A stretch of DNA of 8,594 bases from DATFLS01 sp964413425 (GTDB lineage: Bacteria > Fidelibacterota > JAANXI01): the NCBI GenBank assembly GCA_964413425.1, contig CAYPST010000145.1, positions 1 to 8,594 on the forward strand. Direction: 5' to 3'. Position 1 is the stretch's first letter. Each line of letters begins with the position of its first letter. This document shows, one piece after another, positions 1-6,506 of the stretch. A program made the translations under genes and the position numbers. The notes below the pieces were generated by a model that did not search any database, was not told the DNA's origin, and was given only the letters and a program-made list of their open reading frames with translations.

Positions 1-56
1 TCAAGTGAATTTTTCAATATTTTTAATCCTTTAATTTCGAAAAGACTTTCTGTTCG

Positions 57-100
57 GACAAAATTGATGCTGGCACAATTATGTAATCGTGCCAGCATCA
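57..100 (-). terminator. Intrinsic terminator of the DUF302 gene
   Basis: A perfect 12-bp inverted repeat (65-76 with 89-100, arm TGATGCTGGCAC) encloses a 12-nt loop. Read on the minus strand, the stem is followed at once by AATTTTGTCC, a short U-rich tract. It begins about 10 bases after the stop codon of the DUF302 gene (110-583), the expected place for a Rho-independent terminator. Stem and position are seen directly; function is inferred. Confidence 0.85.
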
Positions 101-109
101 TTACCTCTC

Positions 110-583
110 TTATTGTGCAAGCATCGAGGTCAACTTGGCCAGATTCTCATCTAACATTTGACCAATTTTGCTAATCTGTTCATTATTGAACGACGCCAAT
201 TGCTGTGACGGCTTCACGTAATTAATGTAGGTATTCCCATCTGTGGCCTCGTAGATGTTGACGCGGACGGGAACGGCAACCCCGACACCTCTGTCAGCGG
301 AAAAGAGTTTGTTTCCGATGTTCGGATTTCCGACAAAGAGTGAAGTCGCATTCAATTGCAGTCCGGTCATGGAAAGGATTTTCCCCTGGTTGATTTCAGA
401 CATCACCATCATGTCATTTTTCGAAACCAGCTGCCGCAACGTCTCCACGGTCTGATCGAAATCCTCGCCTGACTGGACTGTGACCGGGTCAGCAGGCTGA
501 GCCTGCACGGTCGTCCCCGTACTGAGAATAACACCTAACATGAGCGCTGCTATTCCCGTGAACGCACGATGTAAGAGTTTCAT
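110..583 (-). CDS. Secreted DUF302 domain protein
   Basis: A 157-residue protein of the DUF302 family, whose biochemical role is not established. Residues 1-28 form a signal peptide: MKLLHR charge, a hydrophobic core around residues 10-20, and a likely cleavage after VQA (28). Residues about 35-155 carry the DUF302 pattern: an amphipathic helix (FDQTVETLRQLV), then VGNPNIGNKLF, then GVGVAVPVRVNIYEATDG and YINYVKP. Single-domain length is typical of exported members. The ATG at 583 follows AAAGGAG with 7-nt spacing, which supports this start. The gene stands alone on the minus strand and ends at a terminator. An export signal without a lipobox suggests a soluble periplasmic or secreted protein (inference). 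Confidence 0.88.
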   Translation of the reverse strand: MKLLHRAFTGIAALMLGVILSTGTTVQAQPADPVTVQSGEDFDQTVETLRQLVSKNDMMVMSEINQGKILSMTGLQLNATSLFVGNPNIGNKLFSADRGVGVAVPVRVNIYEATDGNTYINYVKPSQQLASFNNEQISKIGQMLDENLAKLTSMLAQ

Positions 584-664
584 AATATGACTCCTTTTTG
601 TTTGGATGAGTCGTTCTCATTTTGTCTTCACTCTGTTAGACGAACGAGATGCCGAATCCTTACA

Positions 665-1260
665 TCACAATCCGGAATAATGTGAATACCACAGGCTAAG
701 TCGTTTTCCGGATGGCGGAAGAGAATTGATTTGTGCCGTCATACCGGATATATCCATCTGATTATGAATAGAGAGAGCGAACCCACGGTGCGATTTCACC
801 TGAGGAACATCCTCGCCAAACGCCAGACGGATAACAGAACCGATGCGGTGGTCAACTGCGCTTAAACACCAAATTATCACCTTGTCCGCGATGTGTAGCC
901 TAATAATAGACTCGCCCATTGACGGAATTATTCCGCAAAGAAATTGTCTCGACACCATTCGAAACCTGACCATCCTTTAAGAATTCCCAGTCGGGATTCA
1001 TAAACCTGAATCGCTCGCTCCCATTCTCAACCGCATTCTTTTTTCTGCACCTGTTAGTCTTAACGCTTATGCGGAAGGCATTCCGGGGGAACCGGGAAGG
1101 ACGCCCTGAAACGAATAGGATGAATTGGACGTAAGAATTGACCAAACAGTTCCGGCAGAATATACATTGTCCGGGTTCCGTTTTAATTCATTATCGGTTG
1201 AAATTCACTCCTGAACGGTATACGTTAATAGAAAATCAGAGGAAATACTTCGATTAAAAA
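665..1260. other. About 600 bases with no recognisable gene
   Basis: Open stretches exist on the minus strand (665-973 and 900-1145), but they overlap each other in different frames. Neither has a Shine-Dalgarno site, recognisable motifs or a protein-like composition. Segments such as NPDWEFLKDGQVSNGVETIS (minus strand, about 957-1016) look more protein-like than the rest, so this could be an eroded gene, but I could not join frames into a known family. The right end (about 1190-1260) is AT-rich and should hold the promoter of the plus-strand hemerythrin operon. A TTGAAA at 1198-1203 and a TATACG at 1219-1224 are only 15 bases apart, so I do not call a promoter. Confidence 0.5.
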
Positions 1261-1265
1261 TATTT

Positions 1266-1748
1266 ATGATAACTTCACGACGGGAAAATATCAATAACTA
1301 CATGACCGGTCATCATCGTATGCTTTCCACGATGTTTCAGGACTGGAAGAGACCGAGAAATCAAAATGGCAAAAAGTCGTTCCGTATACTTTGCAAATTC
1401 GCAGGACATCCATTAATCCATATCTGGATAGAAGAAAGAGTCATATTTCCAATCTATGAAACCAAATTCCCCGGTTCCGCAGACGCTACACCCATACTGA
1501 AACAACAGCACACCCGGATCAAAGCACACCTCAACGCCACCAGGAAGCGTTTTACGAACGACCCTGGGAAGGCATGCGGCCCGGATGCAGAATTCGAGAG
1601 ACTCCTTGATGTTCACAACGCTACTGAAGAGTACACTATTTGCCCATGGAGTGATGCGTTGGCGAGCTTCGAGGTAAACGAAATGGTTTCCTCAATATTG
1701 AATTCTTTGTGCCGGGATCAACTCGACGGGAACAAGGAGAGTCTTTAA
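1266..1748 (+). CDS. Hemerythrin HHE-domain protein
   Basis: A 160-residue hemerythrin-like protein, expected to be a cytoplasmic four-helix bundle with a non-haem di-iron site that binds O2 or NO or acts in iron/redox stress. Ligand candidates fall in the family order: H16/H17 (GHHRML), H52 with E56 (HIWIEE, H-x3-E), H82 (LKQQHTRI), and H117 with E121 (DVHNATEE). The ATG at 1266 lacks a good Shine-Dalgarno. GAGGAAA lies about 17 bases upstream, and the ATG at 1302 (MTGHHRML) is an alternative start that keeps all ligands. It is the first gene of a compact plus-strand run, with the glutamine amidotransferase gene starting 6 bases after its stop. It is clearly different from the hemerythrin at 3277-3780. 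Family assignment is strong; the ligand sensed is unknown. Confidence 0.85.
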   Translation: MITSRRENINNYMTGHHRMLSTMFQDWKRPRNQNGKKSFRILCKFAGHPLIHIWIEERVIFPIYETKFPGSADATPILKQQHTRIKAHLNATRKRFTNDPGKACGPDAEFERLLDVHNATEEYTICPWSDALASFEVNEMVSSILNSLCRDQLDGNKESL

Positions 1749-1754
1749 TAAAAA

Positions 1755-2471
1755 ATGAACACCCAAAAAATAGTGATCGTCAAACATATCTCAAGAGAAG
1801 GCCCTGGATTATTGAAAGAAATACTGGATCGCTATGAAATTAAGTATGAGATCGTGGATTTACATCAGGGGGAATATTTCCCGGACCCAAAATTATATTC
1901 CGCTCTCGTTGTGTTTGGCGGTCCGGCCTCTGCGAACGATGCGACCTCAAAAATCCGGCAGGCATTGCAGAGAATTCAGGAAGCAACTGAAGCCGGAATC
2001 CCCTATCTGGGTGTCTGTCTGGGAATGCAACTCATGATAAAAGCCCGTGGCGGAGAAGTCCGCCCTCATACTGTAAAGGAAGTGGGATGGCGGGACCCGT
2101 TTGGGGAATACCATGAAGTGAATCTGACCACGGCGGGAAAATCCGACAGATTATTTACGGGGGTGACATCGCCATTCAGGGTATTTCACCTCCACGGGGA
2201 AACCGTCAAATTAACCGATGGGATGCAGCTGCTGGGTACCGGTAAATACTGCCGGAACCAAGTGGTGAAAGTCGGCGCGAGGGCGTACGGCATTCAGGGA
2301 CACCTCGAATTGACGTTCGACATGTTTCGGGACTGGATGCTCCATGATCCGGACGTGCAGCAGCTGGATCATGAGGCATTACAGGCGGATTACGAGGATG
2401 TCCGCCCCGAATACCGGCAGACAGGAAAAACGGTCTTTATGAATTTTCTTCAGCTAAGCGGGCTGCTTTGA
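1755..2471 (+). CDS. Class I glutamine amidotransferase-like protein
   Basis: A 238-residue stand-alone class I glutamine amidotransferase (GATase1, GMP-synthase-like) of the kind that would release ammonia from glutamine for an unknown acceptor. The triad is visible: nucleophile C88 in GVCLGMQ, H183 and E185 in GIQGHLEL. The oxyanion-loop motif VFGGPASAND lies at 53-62, and FHLHGET at 144-150 is typical of the yfeJ/GMP-synthase-like subgroup. There is no synthetase domain, so the acceptor is not predicted. The ATG is 6 bases after the hemerythrin stop, with AAGGAG about 15 bases upstream. The stop overlaps the ATG of the next gene (TGATG at 2469-2473), implying translational coupling. The gene looks intact, unlike the two genes after it. 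Confidence 0.88.
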   Translation: MNTQKIVIVKHISREGPGLLKEILDRYEIKYEIVDLHQGEYFPDPKLYSALVVFGGPASANDATSKIRQALQRIQEATEAGIPYLGVCLGMQLMIKARGGEVRPHTVKEVGWRDPFGEYHEVNLTTAGKSDRLFTGVTSPFRVFHLHGETVKLTDGMQLLGTGKYCRNQVVKVGARAYGIQGHLELTFDMFRDWMLHDPDVQQLDHEALQADYEDVRPEYRQTGKTVFMNFLQLSGLL

Positions 2472-2853
2472 TGCCCGGGTCTTCCTCGGAACTTCCGTTA
2501 GTTCCGGCTGTTCCAGTGTCGCCCAGATGGCCAATGATCTGGCGGTCCGGCTGGACAGAGAAGGTATCACCGAAATGTCGTGCATAGCGGAAATCGGCGG
2601 AGATGTAACTCCGCTGGTCAGATTGGCAGAAACTGCGCGAGAGCGAGGGAGAACGATCCTGGCAATCGACGGGTGTCCCCTAAAATGTGCATACCAGTGT
2701 CTCGCCAGGTATCACCTCGAACCGAACAGGCATTATGTGCTCTCCAATGTTTAGGTGCAAAAGCGTCACCAGAGTGATTATGATGCACGGGAAGCGGAGA
2801 GGATTTTTCGGAGAATAACGAGCGATATAGGGGCAGCCATTGATCAGAATTAA
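2471..2853 (+). pseudogene. Broken DGC-domain putative zinc-binding protein
   Basis: A small cysteine-rich protein of the DGC family, named for its conserved Asp-Gly-Cys, of unknown function and probably metal-binding. The ATG at 2471 overlaps the upstream stop and reads MPGSSSELPLV, the usual family N-terminus. The frame then shifts near 2503: the family sequence resumes one frame over as SGCSSVAQMANDLAVRLDRE and continues through AIDGCPLKCAYQCL and RHYVLSNV. The residues normally between (consensus-like Tyr-Ser-Cys) are missing, which fits a deletion of about 10 nt. A TAG at 2752 interrupts the gene, after which the same frame continues with VQKRHQSDYDAREAERIFRR, the expected C-terminus, to the TAA at 2851. 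An ATG at 2527 could give only a 75-residue internal fragment lacking the N-terminal cysteine motif. I call it a pseudogene with two independent lesions. Confidence 0.85.
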
Positions 2854-3188
2854 ACGCATCTATGAGCCGTCGGAAGCGTCAGACGGGTACCGAATTCTGG
2901 TGGACAGGCTGTGTGTGGCCAAGAGGGGTATCAAAGGAAGCAGCCGATATCGATTGCTGGCTGAAAGAGGTGGCTCCGAGCAATGAATTGCGGAAATGGT
3001 TTGCGCATGATCCCGATAAATGGCAGGAATTCCGAAAGAAATATATGGTGGAACTGAGAAATCAACGCGAAGCTGTCGGACGGATCCGTCATCTGGAGGA
3101 GCAGCACGGAACGGTGACACTGCTCTTTGCGGCAAAAGACGCGGCCCATAACAACGCGGTGGTTCTCCGGAATTTCTTACAACGTTAA
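2840..3188 (+). pseudogene. Frameshifted DUF488 family protein
   Basis: DUF488 proteins are about 115-120-residue proteins of unknown function. The family N-terminus is read from a TTG at 2840 as (M)IRIKRIYEPSEASDGYRI, then LVDRL, overlapping the end of the DGC gene. The frame then breaks in a TG run at 2910-2917. The family motif WPRGVSKEAA resumes one frame over, followed by DIDCWLKEVAPSNELRKWFA, HDPDKWQEF and GTVTLLFAAKDAAHNNAVVL, ending at TAA 3186-3188. The expected CTG TGG (Leu-Trp) has become CTG TGTG TGG, two extra TG units and a net +1 shift. A 108-residue ORF from ATG 2862 reads across this point in the second frame, but its first about 18 residues are not family sequence and it would lack the conserved N-terminal strand. 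It is therefore probably inactive unless slippage restores the frame. Confidence 0.87.
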
Positions 3189-3232
3189 TTTTGCCGATGG
3201 AACCCGCCAGACAAACTCAACCACTACACCCC

Positions 3233-3268
3233 CATCCAGGGCATCCTGAGACCAGGACGCCCCGGATG
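3233..3268 (-). terminator. Long hairpin after the second hemerythrin gene
   Basis: A 16-bp stem with a 4-nt loop, starting 8 bases past the stop of the minus-strand hemerythrin gene (3277-3780). On the plus strand the arms contain two A-C mismatches. On the minus strand the same positions become G-U wobbles and all 16 positions pair, so the structure is best formed in minus-strand RNA. There is no proper U tract after it (the minus strand reads GGGGGTGTAG next), so it may be a 3'-stabilising or weak termination hairpin rather than a classical intrinsic terminator. It separates convergent genes. Confidence 0.65.
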
Positions 3269-3276
3269 AAGTGTTC

Positions 3277-3780
3277 TCAGGCAGAAAGCCTGCGACGCTC
3301 CCGCACCGACTCCGCCCATTCCAGCAGGTTCAGGTTCGCCTGGCGCGCTCGATCCCGCGCTTCCAGCACGGTCTCGACCTCCTCTTCGGGGAGCCGTTCC
3401 ACCATGATGGACAACCCCTCGCAGTCGCTCACGTGCGGCAAGAGCCCGCGGATCAACCCAATAGCCTCCTGCACGTTCGAATCTGTGAGTTCCGATTGCC
3501 CGGCCAGTTCCACCAGCCGTTGAGCGCTTGCGATAGCGCCGTCATGATCTTCGAGGAGCGATTCGATATATTCCTTGCCATAGATGTCCACCAGTCCCGG
3601 ATAGAGTGCTTCCTCCTCGTAACGGAAGTGCGGGCCGGTATATTCCGCAGTTTTGTTTAATAACTCGCCAATTCGTTCCCGATCCCGATCCTGAAAGGCG
3701 TCAATCAGTTCCAGCAACGTATCCCGGACCTGCCGGTGTTTATCCCGAAATGTCTGTACGAATGTATCTAAAGCCATCAT
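3277..3780 (-). CDS. Hemerythrin HHE-domain protein (second, divergent type)
   Basis: A 167-residue hemerythrin-like cytoplasmic protein predicted to hold a di-iron site. Ligand candidates: H15 (DKHRQV), H51 with E55 (HFRYEEEALYP), H79 (LEDHDGAI), and H116 with D119/E121 (LPHVSDCEG). The C-terminal 40 residues are charged and helical (LPEEEVETVLEARDRARQ). The start is well supported: AGGAG lies 5 bases before the first of two tandem ATGs (3780 and 3777). It shares little with the plus-strand hemerythrin beyond the motif spacing, so it is not a recent duplicate. It is monocistronic, on the opposite strand from the 1266-3188 operon, and ends at a strong hairpin. It may respond to O2 or NO, or act in iron-sulphur repair, but nothing here decides between these. 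Confidence 0.87.
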   Translation of the reverse strand: MMALDTFVQTFRDKHRQVRDTLLELIDAFQDRDRERIGELLNKTAEYTGPHFRYEEEALYPGLVDIYGKEYIESLLEDHDGAIASAQRLVELAGQSELTDSNVQEAIGLIRGLLPHVSDCEGLSIMVERLPEEEVETVLEARDRARQANLNLLEWAESVRERRRLSA

Positions 3781-3782
3781 GT

Positions 3783-4089
3783 ATTCTCCTGTCGTATTCG
3801 ATGGTTTTGGTAGAAAAGCTATACCTGATGATCCTTTTCATACCCGGAGCTGCAACTTCCACTCTACTCCCCCGTGCAGGGAAATGCCGGATAAATCAGA
3901 TCACCAAAATTGTAAGATTAACTACGGTAAAACGGACTCGAGCGGGTTATGTATGCACCCGCCCGATACAGCGACAGTGACTGAATAATACGATGGAAAT
4001 GCCTTCTAACGAGATGAGTGGTTTGTATGCAGTCATAATCGAAGTTATTTCTCTGATTACTAGGAAAGTAGCGTAAGGTACCATCAGTG
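3783..4089. other. Intergenic stretch upstream of hemerythrin, no gene seen
   Basis: About 300 bases lie between the hemerythrin start and the end of the truncated regulator. I looked on the minus strand for the missing helix-turn-helix of the regulator and found none in any frame, so the C-terminal half was lost rather than frameshifted. The open stretch at 3918-4202 (minus) overlaps the regulator in another frame and has no family features. The part next to 3783 must contain the hemerythrin promoter, but no convincing -35/-10 pair or FNR-type TTGAT-N4-ATCAA palindrome is visible. Confidence 0.5.
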
Positions 4090-4419
4090 TCAAGAGAAAT
4101 TTTGGACAGCAGGCTCCAGCGCCTCGAGGTACCCTTCGTTTTCTTTGCTGCTGAAAAGCGCCAACTCTCCAATAAAATCGCCGGACTCAAGGGTTCGTAC
4201 AATCTGTTCCCGTCCGGAAGGAGCCACCCGAACCTGTTTCATCGCGCCCCGGTGAACAATATAAAGGATCTGTGAAGCTTGTCCCGTAAGGAAAATCATT
4301 TCTCCCTTCTTATAACTCTTGCTGGAAGCCAGGCGGGCTATCACCGACATCTCCTGTTTTGAAAGATGATTAAATATCGGAACCTTGATAATACAGGATG
4401 CTTTGTGATCTTCGCTCAT
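4090..4419 (-). pseudogene. FLP/Crp-Fnr-type regulator, sensor domain only
   Basis: The N-terminal half of a Crp/Fnr-superfamily transcription factor. From the ATG at 4419 it reads MSEDHKASCIIKVPIFNHLS, then YKKGEMIFLTGQAS, LYIVHRGAMKQVRV, GREQIVRTLESGDFIGELAL, and EGYLEALEPAV, after which it stops at TGA 4090. The Cys before VPIFNHL and the GELALF segment resemble FLP-type redox regulators. Normal members are about 220-240 residues; this one stops at about 109, before the dimerisation helix and the DNA-binding helix-turn-helix, and neither is found downstream. A GTG at 4452 would add 11 residues (MAQLAAGRDHS) but is less family-like. It cannot bind DNA by the usual route, so I call it a truncated pseudogene. 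Confidence 0.82.
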
Positions 4420-4591
4420 TGAATGGTCACGCCCTGCTGCCAACTGCGCCACCTTTCGTTACATCGGGTTAAATTGCAGTAAGTGTTCCGGTTAATAAAT
4501 CCTGATCAGTTGAACAATCACCCGCAAGTTATGGGACTGCGCCGGGATTCCTGCATCCGTTCACACATCGCGGCGTAGTAATAATATTTCT

Positions 4592-4909
4592 CTAGGATTT
4601 CGAAGATTCATCGGAAAGCAGTCTTTTCATTCGTGTTTTTTTCTCATCTGAGAGGTGCACTTCTGAAGCATCCGAATTCTCCTCCCACTCATCGACATGG
4701 TCCCGGATCTTTTTACGGATGGCAAGCAGTTGATCCCGATACCGGACACATAATTTACAGGCCATGAGATGCAGTTTGACCTGTACTCGTTCCCGCATGG
4801 TTAATGGTTCATCCATGGACCGGGAAATCTGTTTGGATATGATCTCGCAACTTGGCGTCAGTTTGTCGATGACAGGTTTGATAACGTTCATCATTATTGC
4901 TGATTTCAT
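4592..4909 (-). CDS. Zinc-finger (zf-HC2) anti-sigma factor
   Basis: A 105-residue soluble protein with the anti-sigma zinc finger: C21, then H47-x3-C51-x2-C54 (KLHLMACKLC) inside the segment TMRERVQVKLHLMACKLCVR. In this class the Zn-bound fold clamps the cognate ECF sigma factor, and some members release it on thiol oxidation. No membrane segment follows the finger; residues 60-105 are charged and helical, so the protein is cytoplasmic. It starts 16 bases after the sigma gene stop in the same direction, making a two-gene operon. The Shine-Dalgarno is weak (TGGGCAG), suggesting coupling to the sigma gene. M6 and M7 are alternative starts. Partner assignment rests on adjacency plus domain type. 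Confidence 0.85.
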   Translation of the reverse strand: MKSAIMMNVIKPVIDKLTPSCEIISKQISRSMDEPLTMRERVQVKLHLMACKLCVRYRDQLLAIRKKIRDHVDEWEENSDASEVHLSDEKKTRMKRLLSDESSKS

Positions 4910-4925
4910 CAGTCTGCCCAGTTGG

Positions 4926-5531
4926 TTATGTGTTTCCGGGGTGAATCCAGTTCGTTTCCAGGCATTGGCGAATTTGTGTCCTCGCCCGATGTAACCTGAC
5001 CCATAAGTTAGACGAAGTAATATCCAGTTCCTTACAGATCGTGTCGGTGTCCATTTCTTCGAGTTCCCGCAGGGTGAACGCCGCCGCTAATCCGGAAGAT
5101 AATTGATTGATGCATCGACGTAACGCGTGCATAAAGCCTTCAGTTTCAGTCCGGGACTCGGGATCACGCCGCCAATCCCGCGGGGCTGCCTCCGGTTTCC
5201 ACCGTCCCTTCATGGCACCTTCTGCATAAAAATCAGAGGATTCATGGTACTCTCCGTCGACTTCATGATCATCTCTGTGGCCTTTTTTTCGATAATAGTC
5301 GATGATCTTGCGCCGAAGGATACTAAACAGCCAGGTCCGCACTGACGAATACCCGCGGAATTCGGAGACTGCTTCCAATGCACTGAGGAACGTTTCCTGG
5401 ACCAGATCCTCGGCATCCTCCGCATTGGCGACACGAGGTACTGCATATCGATAGAGGTAGTCTCCATATTGGTCTACCCAGGCGGCAGGGTCTATCTGTG
5501 TTTCATTCTCCCGGCATTTGGATGTACTCAT
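4926..5531 (-). CDS. ECF RNA polymerase sigma factor
   Basis: A 201-residue group IV sigma-70 factor that would direct RNA polymerase to a stress regulon. Sigma-2 spans about 19-84: DYLYRYAVPRV, then NAEDAEDLVQETFLSALEAV (region 2.1-2.2), then SSVRTWLFSILRRKIIDYYR (2.3-2.4). A long charged linker follows at 85-130 (SSDFYAEGAMKGRWKPEAAP, DWRRDPESR). Sigma-4 spans 131-190, with the helix-turn-helix in TDTICKELDITSSNLWVRLH and the ending QCLETNWIHPG. The long linker and the NLWVRLHRAR...CLETNW ending recall the TIGR02943-like group, which is often followed by a small zf-HC2 protein, as here. The ATG at 5531 is taken because the family N-terminus follows; the Shine-Dalgarno is unclear. The gene is intact. 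Confidence 0.9.
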   Translation of the reverse strand: MSTSKCRENETQIDPAAWVDQYGDYLYRYAVPRVANAEDAEDLVQETFLSALEAVSEFRGYSSVRTWLFSILRRKIIDYYRKKGHRDDHEVDGEYHESSDFYAEGAMKGRWKPEAAPRDWRRDPESRTETEGFMHALRRCINQLSSGLAAAFTLRELEEMDTDTICKELDITSSNLWVRLHRARTQIRQCLETNWIHPGNT

Positions 5532-5917
5532 TGGAGGACCCTTTCCTCTCCAATACTATTATCTAAGCCTGACGGGGGCTAATGTAATGAATAAACAGCG
5601 AAAAAGGAGAAAAAACCTGCGAGATCTATGCTTTTGAGTGGTACACCCATCTCGACTCGAACAGGTCTCCTGCGGATTATTGAGTAAAAATTGAACCGGG
5701 TAAAAATTCCAAAAATATATCGAAGTTATCGACATATCAGCAAACTGTATCGATAAATCGCCAATATTTCAGCATATATAGAGTGTAGGAAGGTAACAAC
5801 AAGCACAGATTACAGTATACTCCTGAGGAAATGACAAGTTACCTGGATTGATAGAGAATCCTCATTTAAACAGGTTCCGCCGAAATAGTGGAGTGGTGGC
5901 CTTGTTCCTGGGAAGCA
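5532..5917. other. Divergent intergenic region of about 390 bases
   Basis: This lies between the sigma factor (minus) and the broken peroxiredoxin (plus) and should hold both promoters. I see no gene in it. What can be pointed to: TGGAG/CTCCA arms just upstream of the sigma start; a 6-bp inverted repeat CGAGAT (5620-5625) with ATCTCG (5649-5654); a run resembling the 3' end of a minus-strand tRNA at 5639-5666; and an AT-rich stretch at 5685-5780 holding three copies of TATCGA (5718, 5727, 5748). None gives a confident -35/-10 assignment. Confidence 0.5.
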
Positions 5918-6432
5918 ATGCAGTATACGGTAATCAACCACAGTCCGGAAGCCGGTCGGCAGAGTCCGTTTGAGGAGATTTGCCTGCTGCTGATTGGGCA
6001 ATCTGTTCCGGATGTGCAGCTCACCACGGTGGACGGAAAGGCATTTGATCTCGCGACTGCAATCGCCCGGCAACCGACCCTCCTCATTTTCTACCGGGCG
6101 GTTGGTGCCCGTTTTGCAATCTCCACCTGGCGGAATTGCGCACCATTCAGGACGACCGTCGGGAAATGGGGTATCAAATTCTTGCCATTAGTATGTATCG
6201 CCCGGAGAAACTCCGTGAAAGCCTGCAAAGACACCAGTTAACCTATACCATGTTATCGGATAGTGCAGCGGTTGCGCCCACAGCATTTGGTTTAGCGTAC
6301 ACAGGAAATAATTCAAATACAAGCACCCTGGAGATGGCATCTGGGCAAAATCACCACATCCTTCCGGTTCCTGCCGCATTTATCATTGGAACTGACAGAA
6401 TAATTAAATTTGAGTATATCAATATGTTATGA
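5918..6432 (+). pseudogene. Frameshifted AhpC/TSA-type peroxiredoxin-like protein
   Basis: A thioredoxin-fold peroxiredoxin of the AhpC/TSA type, a family that reduces peroxides through an active-site cysteine. From about 5918 one frame reads SPFEEICLLLIGQSVPDVQL, TTVDGKAFDL and QPTLLIFYR. At 6095-6100 the family motif FYRGGWCPFC should follow, but one G is missing from a G run (CGGGC for CGGGGC). The next frame then supplies GWCPFCNLHLAELRTIQDD, MGYQILAISM, YRPEKLRESLQRHQLTYT, SGQNHHILPVPAAFIIGTD and IIKFEYIN. It stops at 6432 with ML, where relatives continue about 20 residues (NPxYKxRL and onward). A residue usually Asp in ISxDRPEKL is Tyr here, a further sign of relaxed selection. The true start is unclear; an in-frame TAG at 5885 limits it. 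Without the shift it would lack the catalytic Cys. Confidence 0.85.
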
Positions 6433-6506
6433 CTTTTTCAGTAGACCCTCGTTATACATCTTCTGGGACGAAAAAACAACTATTTTAAGACTAATTTATC
6501 CGAAAA

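Noticed and set aside
665..1145. Two overlapping minus-strand open frames (665-973 and 900-1145) as genes
   Set aside because: They overlap in different frames, have no ribosome site, no recognisable motif and unusual composition. An eroded gene is possible but I could not reconstruct one.
1198..1224. TTGAAA/TATACG promoter for the hemerythrin operon
   Set aside because: The spacer is only 15 bases and the -10 match is poor; left as a remark only.
2752..2754. Recoded TAG (pyrrolysine-type readthrough) in the DGC gene
   Set aside because: The same gene also has an upstream frameshift, and nothing in the window suggests amber recoding; plain decay explains both.
3191..3660. Plus-strand open frames across the second hemerythrin
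   Set aside because: They are antisense to a well-supported gene with a ribosome site and all di-iron ligands, and their translations show no family features.
3918..4202. 94-aa minus-strand open frame as the missing C-terminus of the FLP/Fnr regulator
   Set aside because: It overlaps the regulator in another frame and contains no helix-turn-helix pattern; its end is low-complexity Arg/Ser/Tyr sequence.
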